Source: Macrothele yani
Taxonomy: Eukaryota > Arthropoda > Arachnida > Araneae > Macrothelidae
Direction: 5' to 3'
Assembly (NCBI GenBank): GCA_039090855.1
Contig: CM077025.1
Location: 101,412,489 to 101,476,488 of the forward strand
DNA: 64,000 nucleotides
In this document: positions 45,909-57,259 of the stretch, one piece after another
How the letters are laid out: each line of letters begins with the position of its first letter
Position numbering within the stretch: position 1 is the first letter of the stretch
The notes under the pieces: model-generated
The model's database searches: none
What the model was told of the DNA's origin: nothing
Seen by the model: only the letters and a program-made list of their open reading frames with translations
Program-made: the position numbers and the translations under genes

Positions 45909-46521
45909 GAATGGGCAAAAAGAGTGATCTGAGCAACTGTGAACATGGCAGGATAGTTGGTGCCTGGCACGCTGGTTTGAGTTTCTTCCATATGGCCCTC
46001 CTCTTAGGTTTTTCACACACCACTGCAGCAAGGACTTACTGTGAATTGTGTGACAAACATAAGACTTCCAACAGCCGGCTGTCCTGTGGACAAAAACAGC
46101 TGGTGGATCAGAGCTGTCAAACGGGACTGGCAAGAATGGTGAAAGCAAACAGACTGGCTACAACCCAGAAAATCACTGTAGAATTCAACATGGTGTGGCG
46201 AAGGGTCATCTCCAAATGCACCACATGCTGGGCCATGATATGAATGGGCCACAACAGCTGCTGACCGTGTTGTCATTCTGCTTTGACCTCTCTAATCCAC
46301 CAGTTGTTTTCATTCACAGAATCCTTGACTGCTTGAAGTCTTTTGAGTTTTACACCATTCATGGTAAACCTTTGCTACTGTTTTGTGTGAAGAGCCCATA
46401 GGGACGGCAGTTTGGAAGTTGCTCAAACCAGCTCACCTGGCTCTAATTACCATGCCATGTTCAAAGTTGCTCAGATCACTTGTTTTGCCCATTCAGCCAT
46501 TTATGTGGTAAGGAAATGTGT
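45909..46521 (+). mobile_element. Tc1-related inverted-repeat element with an N-terminal transposase piece
   Basis: 45910-46080 and 46330-46521 are inverted copies (AACTGTGAACATGGCA opposite TGCCATGTTCAAAGTT; GTGATCTGAGCAAC opposite GTTGCTCAGATCAC). From 45910 the frame reads MGKKSDLSNCEHGRIVGAWH, ALLLGFSHTTAARTY and RMVKANRLATTQKITVEFN, the helix-turn-helix part of a Tc1-type transposase. The catalytic part is missing. Confidence 0.65.
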
Positions 46522-46561
46522 ACCTAATAAATTGGCATCTCAGTGTACATACTGTACTATA

Positions 46562-46592
<31 letters not shown>

Positions 46593-47170
46593 GGAAGGCG
46601 GCAATATCTCACTTGCCATTACACTATTCCAAACATTGTGTCTTCTCTATCAGCATCCTGTGTGGGAGGAATAATGAAGTGGGTGATTTTTATGGTCCTA
46701 GGCTGGGAGGAATATTTTGCAAGGGCCACATCTGCGTAAAAATATTACTTAGTGTGACATTCTGGTTTCCTCAAAATGGCACGCTTCATTAATTGCTTCT
46801 TTGATGTATTAGTACATACTGATAGGAGAGCTCTTGGAATACCACAACAGCAAGCACAGTGTTCCTACTTGCGAAGAAAAAAAAAAAAGGAAATGAAGAA
46901 ATCCAAAAGCACATTATAGATTCACTTTTCTTTTGTACATTCTCAAATGCTCATAACAAGCAATACCTCAAATCAAATTTGTTGACAAAGACTTTTTGAT
47001 TTGCCCTTGTAATTAAGAAAATGAGTTTAGTAAATTTGTTGGAATGAATAATGCTTTGCGCATCATGCATATATTTTTAGTGTTATCTACAATTTCTCTT
47101 TTTTTGCCTCAGCAGTGTGATTGATTTTCTTAAGCAGTATGAAAATAATATAACTTTTCTTTCTCTGTAG
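46522..47170. other. Intron sequence; dispersed repeat near 46615-46800
   Basis: Contains (TA)n followed by poly-T at 46558-46592 and a segment similar to 21860-21970. It ends in TTTCTCTGTAG before the exon at 47171. Confidence 0.5.
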
Positions 47171-47254
47171 AATGCATTGTTTGAAGAAGCTGAACCAGAG
47201 TTTCAACAGTTTGCATATTTCAAGACAAGAATATGCATGAGAAATGCCCTTCAG
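47171..47254 (+). CDS. BLTP1: BLTP1 (KIAA1109/tweek) internal exon 6 of 8 in window
   Basis: 84 bp, 28 codons, phase 0 at both ends, between CTCTGTAG and GTAATT. It reads NALFEEAEPEFQQFAYFKTR and ICMRNALQ. The YFKTR-x-x-x-RNAL pattern is a conserved BLTP1 segment that follows NLALGQLIK of the previous exon. The 9.7-kb intron before it holds the Tigger, Tc1 and SINE insertions; a hAT begins only about 90 bp after its donor. Confidence 0.92.
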
Positions 47255-47344
47255 GTAATTATGGTTATTGTCTGCAAACACACGTTGTATTTCACTGCTT
47301 TTATGAATGCAATGTGTTTTGTTTTCTTCAGGAAACATTCAGGC

Positions 47345-49540
47345 AGAGGCGAATTGGCCCACCGAGGCATTGGGACATTTCCCGGTGGCCCCCTCCATAT
47401 ATTTTGTCTCTTTCTTTCTTAAAAATGTTTTCAGTTCAGTTGTTTTAAATACGCAACTGAACCACAACACTTTTTTCTTTAAGCGAAATACACATAATGC
47501 AATTATAACAAGCGGGGGAAAAAAACTTCTGTTTTTAATTAGGGAAAAAAATCCCCTTACCAGGCAACTGCTGAAATCCCAACTACAATAGATGGACCAT
47601 GTGCATTTGCGGGTTCACTTAGTAGCTGAGGAACAAAAATGTATGTACTGTATGTTGCGGGAAGGCTGTGGTGTGAAGATGTTTTATATATTTCTCAAGG
47701 AAGGGGGATGGGGGCAGTTGTTTTTACTACTACCGTAATTGGTTGTAGGCGGCATTAGTGCTGTGCCCATCAGCATAGTCACATGGTAACTGCTAAAACA
47801 TTCTCATGAGAAAATGAGACCGACGACCCTAGATAATAGGTTCCAGAAGAACTAAACAGCTTGTTTGCGGATTATTTCGAGGGAAGTACCCGATGTTCTC
47901 TGAAGTCGGAAACATGCCAGATTTAACCCAACCTCAAGCATTGTTTCTTTACTAAACAGCCATAAAACAAAACGGAAAGGCACCACCAATATCCGAAACT
48001 GTTTTTGTGTTGGAGGGATGCGGGGGGGGGGAGAAAGAGATATGTTCAGTCATTTGAGTTTGCAAAACACACAAGAATAGTTTCTTTTCTCTAAGAATTA
48101 AGGCTTAAGGAAGAGCTCTGTCATAATTAGAGTGTTTTTTTGTTTTTAATCGAAAATTAATGAAAAAAAGGTAAAAGTGGCGCTGAGAAAAGGCGGGATA
48201 AAAAAAATGCTGTTAGAATCAGATGCCAAAAAATATGCAAAACTAAAGGATTTTTTCATGAATAATGATTCTACATTTTCGACTAAGAAGAGCAATGATA
48301 GTTTATTGAAATACAGTTAACATGGTTGCTGTGTTCAAAATGTTTCCATGGATAATAAGGAATCATTCATTGATATGTCAACTTCTGCTAAAACATCTTA
48401 CGCAAGTGTGGTGGAAAACAGTGTTGTATCAAAACCTGAAATATTCAAACAACCCAAGAAGGAGAGCATAGAATTTCTTTTTTCGAAGTCACCCGATACA
48501 ACCTACAAATGACACAAAGTTTCCATTCATTTCAAAAAGTTTTTTCGCGAAAATAGGTCAAACCGCTGTTGGCTGAGCTATGATGAAATTTCAAGTTTCC
48601 TCTATTGCAGTGTGTCTTGCATTTGTGAAAAATTCGGGAAAAAATGCTTTTACAGAGGGCATGAATGGAAAAATTTTCACCAAAGAATTTCTGAGCAGGA
48701 AAATAGCAAAATGCACAATACAAGCACAGAGTATTTTTTTCATGGCAAAAAAAAAAGCAAGGGAATATCGCATGCTTGCTTGTCTCAAAACACGTAAATT
48801 TAAAAAAAGAACAAGTAAGAAAGAACCGGCAAATTCTTGAAAGGGTAATCGAAGTTGTGAAAGTTTTAGGAAAGTGGAGAATGAGTTTTAGAGGCAAAAC
48901 ATTTGAAGCTGCATATACATTAGAGGATCTAATGCTAGATGATGGTAATTTTTTGGAGTTGATATTATTGCTCAGCAAGTATAACATTACACTTAAAGAA
49001 CATTTAGATGATGTCATAAGAAAAAGCAAGAAGTGTCATGACCTTGGAAATAAGAGACGTGGTAGCTTAATAACTTTCCTGTCAAAAACTACTGTTGATT
49101 TGATAGTACAAACCATATCTTCACTGATCAAAAATTCGATATGTGATGAAATTGTGGAAGCGAGCATGTATTCTATACAAATCGATACAACTCAAGATAT
49201 ATCGATTAGAGACCAGTGCTCCATAATTCTCAGATGTGTAAAATTGAGCGCATTTGCGAAAGGCTAATAGGCTTGGTAAAAGCAACTGACTCTGCAGGTA
49301 AAGGACTCTTTGATCTTTTGCAAGGTGTTTTGCTCTCCAATAATTTAAAACTGGAAGACTGTGTTCAAATGCTATGGATGGGGCGTCTAATATGCAGGAC
49401 CAGTATAATGGGTTCTCGACATGGTTAGCCAAGGATTCACCGAATCACACACATGTATGGTGTTACAGTCATACTTTAACCCTAGTTTTGTCTGATGCTA
49501 CCAATTCTTCAATATCAGCAGCATCACTTTGCAAATAGAA
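47345..49540 (+). mobile_element. Third hAT element (ZMYM1-like type), degraded
   Basis: A GC-rich left end near GCAGAGGCGAATTGGCCCAC with CATTTCCCGGTGGCCCCCTC resembles hAT ends of this type. The transposase remnant follows from about 48170. The right end and target duplication were not found, so the boundary at 49540 is approximate. Confidence 0.6.
48170..49540 (+). pseudogene. hAT transposase (TTF/ZMYM1-like), truncated and frameshifted
   Basis: Pieces in order: KKVKVALRKGGIKK, the TTF-type finger RCWLSYDEISSFLYCSVSCI with FYRGHEWKNFHQRISEQENS (to 48797), NRQILERVIEVVKVLGKWRM, DLIVQTISSLIKNSICDEIV, MYSIQIDTTQDISIRDQCSI (first catalytic region), IGLVKATDSAGKGLFDLLQG and CYSHTLTLVLSDA. Frames switch near 48790, 49260 and 49370. 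The dimerisation block was not recognised, so the 3' part is lost. It is a different, older copy than the hAT at 29753-32553. Confidence 0.8.
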
Positions 49541-50280
49541 AATTTTACAGTGTAAAAGTCCTGTATTTTTTTTTATTTATTTAAATTTAAAAATCATGTC
49601 TTATGCAAAAGGATTTTTGGTACAAGTGCAACATAATTTTGGTAGTAGCAGTTCTCTCTTTCTCTCTCAAATATTTGCTGGAGTTTCAGCCCACTTTGTT
49701 AAAAATTAAAAAAAAACTGGAAGCTCAAAGGTATGAAAATCAAGATTATTTTACGATCTATCAAACACGAAAAGGTTATATAAGCAATTATATTTGAAAA
49801 AATTTTTAATGTTCTTACTTCAGTGTTCTTAAGAGAAAGTTTTAAACAAATACAAATATTGAGTGTATCCAAAATTAGAAGCTTCTTCAGTGCAATTGCA
49901 TACATACCTAACTAAACTAGTGATTTAAACCTGGCTATTTGTTCTTTCCACGTCAATTAAGTGAGTTTGCCACGATATTTAAATATCTTGAAATTTCTAA
50001 CTGTGATTGTCAACAACAGAAAAATTGCAGTACAATTTTTCTGCTGTAAAATCTTGGCATGGGCCGATGAAAAATTTTCCGCAACACTCACTTCAATTTC
50101 AGGATGAACGGGTGTACTTTTCAATCCCCCCCTACTATGCATGTTACTGGTTTCTACTAGAGCAACTGTACTTTTTTTTTGTTTCTTTAATAAAAAAAGT
50201 GATTTCAGTATTATAAATATTGAACGGAAATTATAGAGGATAAATTTATTATGGTACTTTACCTCTCAAATTTTCATCTA
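49541..50280. other. Possible degraded 3' part of the hAT; otherwise nothing
   Basis: AT-rich. Fragments such as SKIRSFFSAIAY near 49865 are too weak to assign. Confidence 0.35.
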
Positions 50281-50289
50281 GACACTAAA

Positions 50290-50745
50290 TCATCTTCAGA
50301 AGTTCTTGTGTCTTACTACTTCCACAGGTCTGGCGACCAAGCCTGATGGATTTTCCATCCAGCGTGGTCGTTGATGTTGCCACCTTGTGTCTTGTAAATT
50401 TCCAGGGATTCCTCTAATTTCTGGATAATTGTGTGGGATTGATGTTTGATTACTTGCAAGGAGGCCCAGTCCATTTTGTGGCCAGTTTGTTGTATGTGCC
50501 TTTCTAATCCTGTTTTATTTGAAATGTTCCTTATTGCTGCTTTGTGTTCATTAATTCTGGTGGTTAACCTTCGTCCTGTTTCTCCTATGTATGGTAAACC
50601 ACATGAACACTCGATTTTATAAATGACTCCTTCCTGGAGTAAAGTATTTTCTTCTTTTTGTTTTAGAAATGGTAAGTATTTTTATAATTAAAAAATTAAA
50701 AAATACTTACCATCCTTAAAACAAAGAGAAGAAAATACTTTACTC
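50290..50745 (-). pseudogene. Penelope-like fragment (CxC-type) with GIY-YIG and a short inverted copy
   Basis: On the - strand: PFLKQKEENTLLQEGVIYKI, ECSCGLPYIGETGRRLTTRI, NEHKAAIRNISNKTGLERHI, then EESLEIYKTQGGNINDH. The ECSCG-PYIGETGR motif marks a PLE lineage different from PLE-A, C, D and E. At the start of the fragment, 50632-50690 is mirrored by 50695-50745 (GAAAATACTTTACTCCA), giving another head-to-head junction. Confidence 0.75.
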
Positions 50746-51776
50746 CACGGTACATGTAAGGCAATCAGGATGCAAATCTTCTCCAATTCTTCTCCTTATG
50801 TATTTTATGCCATCACTACCAAACGGAGATTTTGGTCTCATCACTCCAAATAGCACTGTCCCATTGTTCCACTGTCCAGTTAACATGGGTTTTAGCCCAG
50901 TTTAATCTTTTCAACCTTTGTTTGAGAGATAAAAATGGCTTTTTTTGTGGAATTCTAGCTTTTAGACCAAATTCCTGCAGTCTGCGCCAAACAGTCCTTG
51001 CACTCAACTTCACATTGCATTGCGCCATTTCATCTTGTATACACCCAGATGATTTTCTTCTGTCACCTAGGCACAGTCTCTTGATTCTTCTATCATCCCT
51101 TGCTGTTGTGCACCTTTTCCTGCCTTTACCAGTCTGGTTTTGTAGTGACCGAGTCTCCTTATATCTCTTCAAAAATTTAAAAATGCCACCTTTGGTTAAG
51201 TTTCCACCTATTTTTCTTCTAATTTCTTCATAACTGAAGCCTTGTTCACTTAATAGTACTATTTTACATCACTTTCTAAGTGACCAGTCAACTCTTTGAG
51301 CCATTTCTTTAATTTTATTACGTTTTACAAGCTCACTAAATGAAGGAACACAAAAAACAAAACTAAAGCAAAAAAACGTGATAGCAATCACATAACACAC
51401 TGACAAATGTCCTCCTCTCAGCTCCAATACATGACATCAATAGCTGAATCCTACTGTGACCTAATTGGCTCATTGCCAAAACAAGATGACACCTGATTGG
51501 CTCTCTAAATGCTCATTGACTACATTCAAATGAAGGAAAGCTACTTCATCAACCTAAGCAAGTTGTGCTTCCTTTTTCTGGTTATTTGGCTATAACTTTT
51601 CATACAATACATATAATTGAACAAACTTTGTTGCATTACATTTTTGATGAAACTATCTTTCCATTGATATATAATTTTATGGTATTACTCCAAAAAAAAA
51701 AAAAGTGGTGTTATGAGCCATCAAACCTCAAAAATACACTTTTTCCAAAAGGTTTCGACAATTTTGGCCACTACTG
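50746..51776 (-). mobile_element. Tc1-like element truncated at its 3' side
   Basis: The right end, read inward, is CAGTAGTGGCCAAAATTGTC, a typical Tc1 terminus after TA (51777-51778). On the - strand: SYEEIRRKIGGNLTKGG (helix-turn-helix), MKRYKETRSLQNQTGKGRKR, ARTVWRRLQEFGLKARIPQK and VEQWDSAIWSDETKISVW (51172-50816), stopping after the first Asp region. The rest is missing where it meets the PLE fragment. Confidence 0.82.
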
Positions 51777-51849
51777 TAACTGAATAATGAGTTGCAGTTT
51801 TAAAACATGAGCTTTAATAACTGCAATATATAGAGATAACTGTGACTGA

Positions 51850-51950
51850 CATCTAAGACACTATGAGTAGTGTCATCCCTACCTAATTTAGGGCCACTGG
51901 TTCCAGGGAAGGGAGAGAACCTTGCACTGTAGGATAAACACACTACTCAT
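51850..51950 (-). mobile_element. SINE 3' fragment
   Basis: Reverse-strand CTCTCCCTTCCCTGGAACCA...CCCTAAATTAGG matches the body of the SINE at 45677-45895. The tRNA-like head is absent. Confidence 0.7.
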
Positions 51951-52099
51951 TCCTCATCTGATAATTCAACCCCATGCCCAACTCGTATGATTAGGAGGAG
52001 CAACAACCAGTGAATCCACATAGCTATAGCTTGGTTCCTGTGTGTGCTTCTAATCAAGATGAGCATAATGATCTATGACTTCTGATTTCTTTCTATTAA

Positions 52100-52830
52100 A
52101 TTGCAGTCTCTTTCATGAGAATCATACATGATATTCTTCCGCGAATTTGCAGTATTCCTCATTTTTCGTCGTCATTTGGCTATATTACTCGAGATCGATG
52201 CAAAACTAAAGAAAAAAATTTGTGGAGATTATTTTGGGGAGGGGTTCTTTTCCTGTTAGGGAATGATATTTCATCTTGCAAAACTTTCAAAAACGGAAGT
52301 TAAACAGAATTAAGATTTTCCCCTTAATCGCAATTTCCTTTCCTAGTGATGCTCCTTCCTCCCAGTATTGATGTTAAATATCATTTTATTCCACAATTAT
52401 TTCTATTTCAGCTTGAAAATGGAGGAAAATTTTCCAAAAAAAAAAAAAAAAGGAAGTTACGTTGCAAAAATATCCCTCTAATCTTCTGGCATGAGATTCT
52501 TCCATTTGTGTGGTTCTCGAGATCGATGAATAAATAAACAGAATGAGGGGGGTCAGTGTACAACTACCGAAATCATAAGTTAGACATTATATAAAGGGAA
52601 GATGTGACCCATGACTGTAACTTTTTCTCTCGCAATATCCTTCTGCCCAGTATTGTTGTTAGATACCAATTTATTGTGTAAATATTTGTGTTTCATTTTG
52701 AAAATGGAGGAAAATTTTTCGAAAAACAAAAGTTGGGCATAGCGAGGAATTCGCCTATAATAGTTATTTTTTCCCTTCCACGATGTTTCCTCTGTCGTGT
52801 GTTGTTAAATGTCAGTATTTTTATTTTATT
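52100..52830. repeat. Diverged tandem array, units about 275-340 bp
   Basis: CCCAGTATTG.TGTTA.ATA at about 52355 and 52637, GAAAATGGAGGAAAATTTT at about 52418 and 52700, and CTCGAGATCGATGAA at about 52190 and 52517 recur. The block AAACGGAAGTTA with CCTTAATCGCAAT at 52285-52335 also resembles the flanks of the minisatellite at 59600-60890. Confidence 0.6.
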
Positions 52831-53049
52831 TTGAATAGAGTGGTGTGGTCCATTTTAATATTTACATAAAAAATTAACATCAAGATTTTTATCTGCCTTG
52901 CTTCTGCGATGTTTTATGCACACTGTTTTGCTATGCAGTTTTATTTTTTACTCGATTAAAAAGTTGGGCTTTTTTTTTCTTCATCGGTCTCATGTATGAA
53001 AAATGTCATTGAACATTACTTTTATTTTTATTTTATTTACTTGTTCATT

Positions 53050-53150
53050 AATTTTTTTTTTTTTTTTTTTTTTTTTGTAGTTTGTAGTCTCACTTTTTTT
53101 TTTTTTTTTTTTTTTTTTGTAGTTTGTAGTCCCATTTTTTTTTTTTTTTC
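53050..53150. repeat. Poly-T tracts, duplicated
   Basis: Three T runs separated by GTAGTTTGTAGTC.CA; low complexity. Confidence 0.9.
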
Positions 53151-53568
53151 ATGATTGTGGGTTACTGTTTGTAGTTTTGAAGGGTTGTTAGGTAAAAAGC
53201 AGTGTTGTGAGCTTTACAAAGCTGGGCTGAGGACTATTCATCTTCAAACAATTGAATTTTTGTGCATGCTGTTTTATAGATATTTTTAATCTGCTTGTTT
53301 ATTTATTTATTTATTTATTTATTTGTGTATATGTGTGTGTGTGTGTGTTGTTCATCTTTACATTGTATAAAATTGAAATGTAATGATGTTTAGGCATATA
53401 ATTATCTTTCTTCCATGATCTTGCACATCCACAAGAAGCAGAAATTTATGTATCTGGAAACATGTGGTTTTTATTATTACTACTACAGAGTTCTTTTTGG
53501 ACTTTTTTTCAATTATTGTAAAAAAATTTTTACATGCTATTAAATTTTATTTTCTTAATTTATTGTAG

Positions 53569-53665
53569 GATGAAATGATATCTAGTCACTCAGAAGACAA
53601 GGAAGCTGTTTTGATAACTCTGAACCGGCCTCTGATGTACATACAACCCATTGCTCTTGACAAAG
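53569..53665 (+). CDS. BLTP1: BLTP1 (KIAA1109/tweek) internal exon 7 of 8 in window
   Basis: 97 bp, entering in phase 0 after TTATTGTAG and leaving one base (G) before GTAATG. It encodes DEMISSHSEDKEAVLITLNR and PLMYIQPIALDK. EAVLITLNRP is a conserved BLTP1 motif. The junction with RNALQ of the preceding exon agrees with the family. Confidence 0.93.
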
Positions 53666-53770
53666 GTAATGCTTTCGTGATTTTGTTGACATTTTGTAAC
53701 AGAGTTTTTTTTCTTTTTTTATTACAGTAGGAACTCTTTCAAATATATGTAGCTCATGGTGGGGTTGAGT

Positions 53771-54037
53771 CAGGGGTGGATCCAGGATTTTCGTGGGGAG
53801 TTGTAAGTGTCAGGAATTACTGAAGACCTTTCTGATATTTTCCTGCAAAATGAAAAAGTGTTCTTAGCATGTTTATAAATTCTTCCAAATAATTAACGAA
53901 AGTAATATACTTTTAAGTAATACTTTCTTTCATGAAAAAATATTTAATTTGTAACTAAAACCTAACAAATCAAAGCTTTTCCTTGGTTTCTTGGGGGGGG
54001 GGGTGCCCTCCATGCCCTCTCTCTGGATCTGCCCCTG
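53771..54037. mobile_element. 267-bp hAT-type MITE
   Basis: CAGGGGTGGATCCAGGATTT at the left and CTCTGGATCTGCCCCTG at the right are inverted ends. GGTTGAGT (53763-53770) and GGTTGAAT (54038-54045) form a 7-of-8 target duplication. Confidence 0.85.
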
Positions 54038-54074
54038 GGTTGAATACCTGACTTTGTAAGAGACAGTGAGTTAA

Positions 54075-55375
54075 CATTTTAATTATAAATATAATGATCC
54101 GATTTATTGGTGTCAAAGTAAGAAATCACACGAATTTCACTCCGCAAGCTTTCTCTGTCAACGGACGGCTTTATCAGGCGGTTACATAGAGAATACAGAA
54201 TCAAAATTGTAAACAGAACGTAAATTCTAATACGACAAATGAAATCGTGCGTGAAGACAGCGCACATAAATAACCACGGAAAGTGGTGATTCTCCATATG
54301 CCACATTTCCTTAACTTCATATATTAGGTCATTACACTTTGACAGCTTTTCTCCGTGCATCTTCTGGGTGTAGCATGTGTCAGGCATGGCTATGTCAATT
54401 AGGTATGTTGATTTCTTCTCCTTATCGACCAGAATGATGTCAGGCCGATTGTGGGGAATGGTCTTATCTGTTCTGATTTATCTGCCCCAGTACATCTTGC
54501 GGGTGTTGTTTTGTAGGAGCATTGTTGGCTCATACTTGTAATAGGGGACTGGCTCAGTTGTGTTGAGGTGGTGCTCTCTTGTCAATTTCTGATGGAAGAT
54601 CTTGGCGTCTTGATTATACCTGTTTGTGTGAGGGATTCTGCACCTTGATGTGATATGTTGGATAGTCTTTGGTCATGGCCTGATTTATGCGTGGGCCCAC
54701 AAGGCCTGGGCATAGAGCCCTGCATCTTAGGAGTCCCCAGAATCACCATGCAAAAAAAAAAAAAAAAAAGCTTTCTTTATTAATTATTAAGAATGAAAAA
54801 AAAATTGGGGGAAATTTTTTTATATATATGCTATACATCTCTTGAGAGAGGTTTGCATTGCTGAGACACTTTGTAGAAGCTTTGAGTATTTCGTATTGTA
54901 AAGTATCAGATTTGAAAATTGCTTGCGTCTAAATTAAGTGAATTAATGAGCTAAATAATGTGCTTTTATGAGTGTGAAAATTACCTAGTTATGCATGTTT
55001 ACTCAAATCTAATTATCATTCCTCTGTTAATAGAATTATTCTACTATAATATTGAACACATCACAGATGATTAATCAGCTACATAGTTCACCTTGCCCCT
55101 AAAAAATCAGTCTGTACCAAATCTAAATAATGTTCGTCAGTTAAAAATAAGATTAAAAGGGGAGGAATAACTTAACATCTGTGGATATTTGAATTATTAT
55201 ATAATTAAATGCAAAAACAGCAATACTGAACTATTAAATAGTGTTTATTTGCCTGTCTACATTTTAAAGTGGGAATTTCCTTGTCAGAATATGCTTCTGA
55301 TAATTTCTGATGTTTACAACTTGATCTTTTATAGCCATAAGGAGCAACCCTTTGATCTCTGGGAAGAGTGATCTG

Positions 55376-55380
<5 letters not shown>
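54075..55380 (-). pseudogene. R2-like LINE remnant, copy 2, interrupted
   Basis: On the - strand at 54690-54079: NRYNQDAKIFHQKL, EPVPYYKYEPTMLLQNNTRK, DKTIPHNRPDIILVDKEKKS, TYLIDIAMPDTCYTQKM and LSKCNDLIYEVKEMWHMEN (endonuclease end). A further piece of the same family (55262-55370, matching 56130-56215) lies upstream. The 54690-55260 interval is foreign: 54665-54735 (GGCCTGATTTATGCGTGGGC) looks like another element's end. Confidence 0.75.

Positions 55381-55434
<54 letters not shown>
55377..55434. repeat. (TTA)n microsatellite
   Basis: About 19 TTA units. Similar, shorter runs at 56606-56632 and 57140-57165. Confidence 0.95.
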
Positions 55435-55435
<1 letters not shown>

Positions 55436-55499
55436 AAATTAAAGATAATTCCACCTCTCCCTGAGGTTTTTTTCTCTTCTTTTTTGAGATGGGTATGAT

Positions 55500-57250
55500 A
55501 TACCAAGTCTGGGAAGTAGTATTTCTTTCTCTCAGTTGTCCAGGAACTTCCTTACTATCCTACAAGTGTTCAGGATAGCTGCTTTCTGTAGTTCCATGTA
55601 GGTGTTAGGTTGAATTTCTAGTGCCTGTATAGAGCTGTGAATGGTCTTAGGTACAACTCCTGTGGCTGATATTACTATGGGGACGGTGGTGACGTTCTCC
55701 ATATGCCACATTTTTTTTACTTCATATCGTAGGTTGTTATGTTATACTTTGACAGCTTCTCTACGTGCGTTTTTTGGATGTTGCATGTGTTGGGAATGGC
55801 TATGTCAATGAGGTATGTTGACTTCTTCTCCTTGTTGACCAGGACGATGTCAGGCTGATTGTAGGGGATGGTCTTATCTGTTCTGATCGATCTGTCCCAG
55901 AACATCTTGTTTGTGTTGTTCTTTAGAAGCGTTGTAGGTTCGTACTTGTAGTAGGGGACAGGCTCAGTTGTAATGAGGTGGTGCTTTCTTGCCAATTTCT
56001 GATGGACAATCTTGGTGACCTGATTGTGCCTGTTTGTATGAAGACTTTGTACCCTGCTGTGATATGTTGGATGGTCTTGATGGCATTGCCGACATGTGTC
56101 GTTTTCCACTGATGTGTCCTTCAGCATATGTTTCCGGTAGTTTCTGGTGTTTACAACTTGATCTTGTATAGCCATCAAGAACCCTTCGATCTCGGGGAAG
56201 AGTGGTCCGTTTGTTAACCATGCATTGGAGGCAGTCTTCTCCGCATGGTCCGATTGCAGATTGTTGTAGTGCCTTCCGTGTAGGGCTTTCTTGCCCCAAG
56301 CTTCTTCTTTTGGCTCCCTTGTTCCAATCTCGATCTTCTGAGTAGAGAGGTCTAGGGCTGTGTTCTTCTTGTCACTCTGGTTTATTGCTTGGTGAAGGGG
56401 CCCTGTGCTCTAATGGAAGTACTTTCTGAGGCTGCTGATTTATTTGTCTCAGTGTTCCAGGAGATCAATCATTTCCCGTCCTCCTTCTGCCCATCCAATG
56501 GTCAGCCTTTCTATTGCTGACTTCAAGTGGTGCTGGCGTCAGCCTTTCTATTGCTGACTTCGAGTGGTGCTGGCATCAACCCTTCTATTGCTGACTTTGG
56601 TGGTGATTATTATTATTATTATTATTATTATTATGATTATAGGCTTCTCCTTCCTCCATAGCTGCGATCTGTTCTCCGGTCTTCAATTGGTAGCTATGTG
56701 CATTTTGCTTTCCTTGGTTCCTACCTTGTGTCTTGCATTTATTTCTCTAGGCCGAATTCCATTCTGATGTCATTGCTGAAGCCCTTGGTGATACGGATTA
56801 GCTGCTGGAGTTGGTTCTGTGATGATGCTTACAGCTTGATGTCATCCATGTACATGAGGTGGAAGAGCTTGTACTTGTTGGTTTTGTTGCTCTTGATGAT
56901 AAACCCATACTTGCTTGTGTTGTGCAGGGTTGACAGCGGGTTGAGTGCTAGACAGAACCATAGCGGGGTAAGTGAATATCCCTAGAAAATGCCTTTCCTT
57001 ATGTGAATGGGCTTGGTCGTTATGTTCTCGACTTTGATTGTTGTCTTCCATCCTGTCATGCCCGCCTTAAGAAAGTTGATGACTACAGGACTTACTCTGT
57101 AGATCTCAAGAACTTCTATCAGCCAGCTGTGGGGTACAGAATTATTATTATTGTTATTATTATTTTCTTTATTCGAAATATACGAATCACAGCCTCTGAC
57201 AAAGAAAATAAACAGCAAATTATCATTGACTGGTATTGTTGAACTGATAC
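55500..57250 (-). pseudogene. R2-like LINE remnant, copy 3: RT, CCHC and endonuclease
   Basis: On the - strand from 57250: LINFLKAGMTGWKT-like RT motifs, SLTPLWFCLALNPLS (from the QGDSLSPL box, here with a stop), KLFHLMYMDDIKL (YMDD catalytic box near 56840), FSNDIRMEFGLEKC, then MMAIQDQVVNTRNYRKHM, CRQCHQDHPTYHSRVQSLHT (CCHH knuckle), YYKYEPTTLLKNNTNKMFWD, QPDIVLVNKEKKSTYLIDIA, and a C-terminus in VTTVPIVISATGVVPKTIHS. The order RT, zinc knuckle, endonuclease is that of R2-type LINEs. Stops and a (TTA)n run break it. Confidence 0.78.
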
Positions 57251-57259
57251 GAGTTTCCA

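Noticed and set aside
45642..46148. 168-codon reverse-strand frame as a gene
   Set aside because: It crosses a SINE and its poly-A tail and the inverted-repeat element; it is a by-product.
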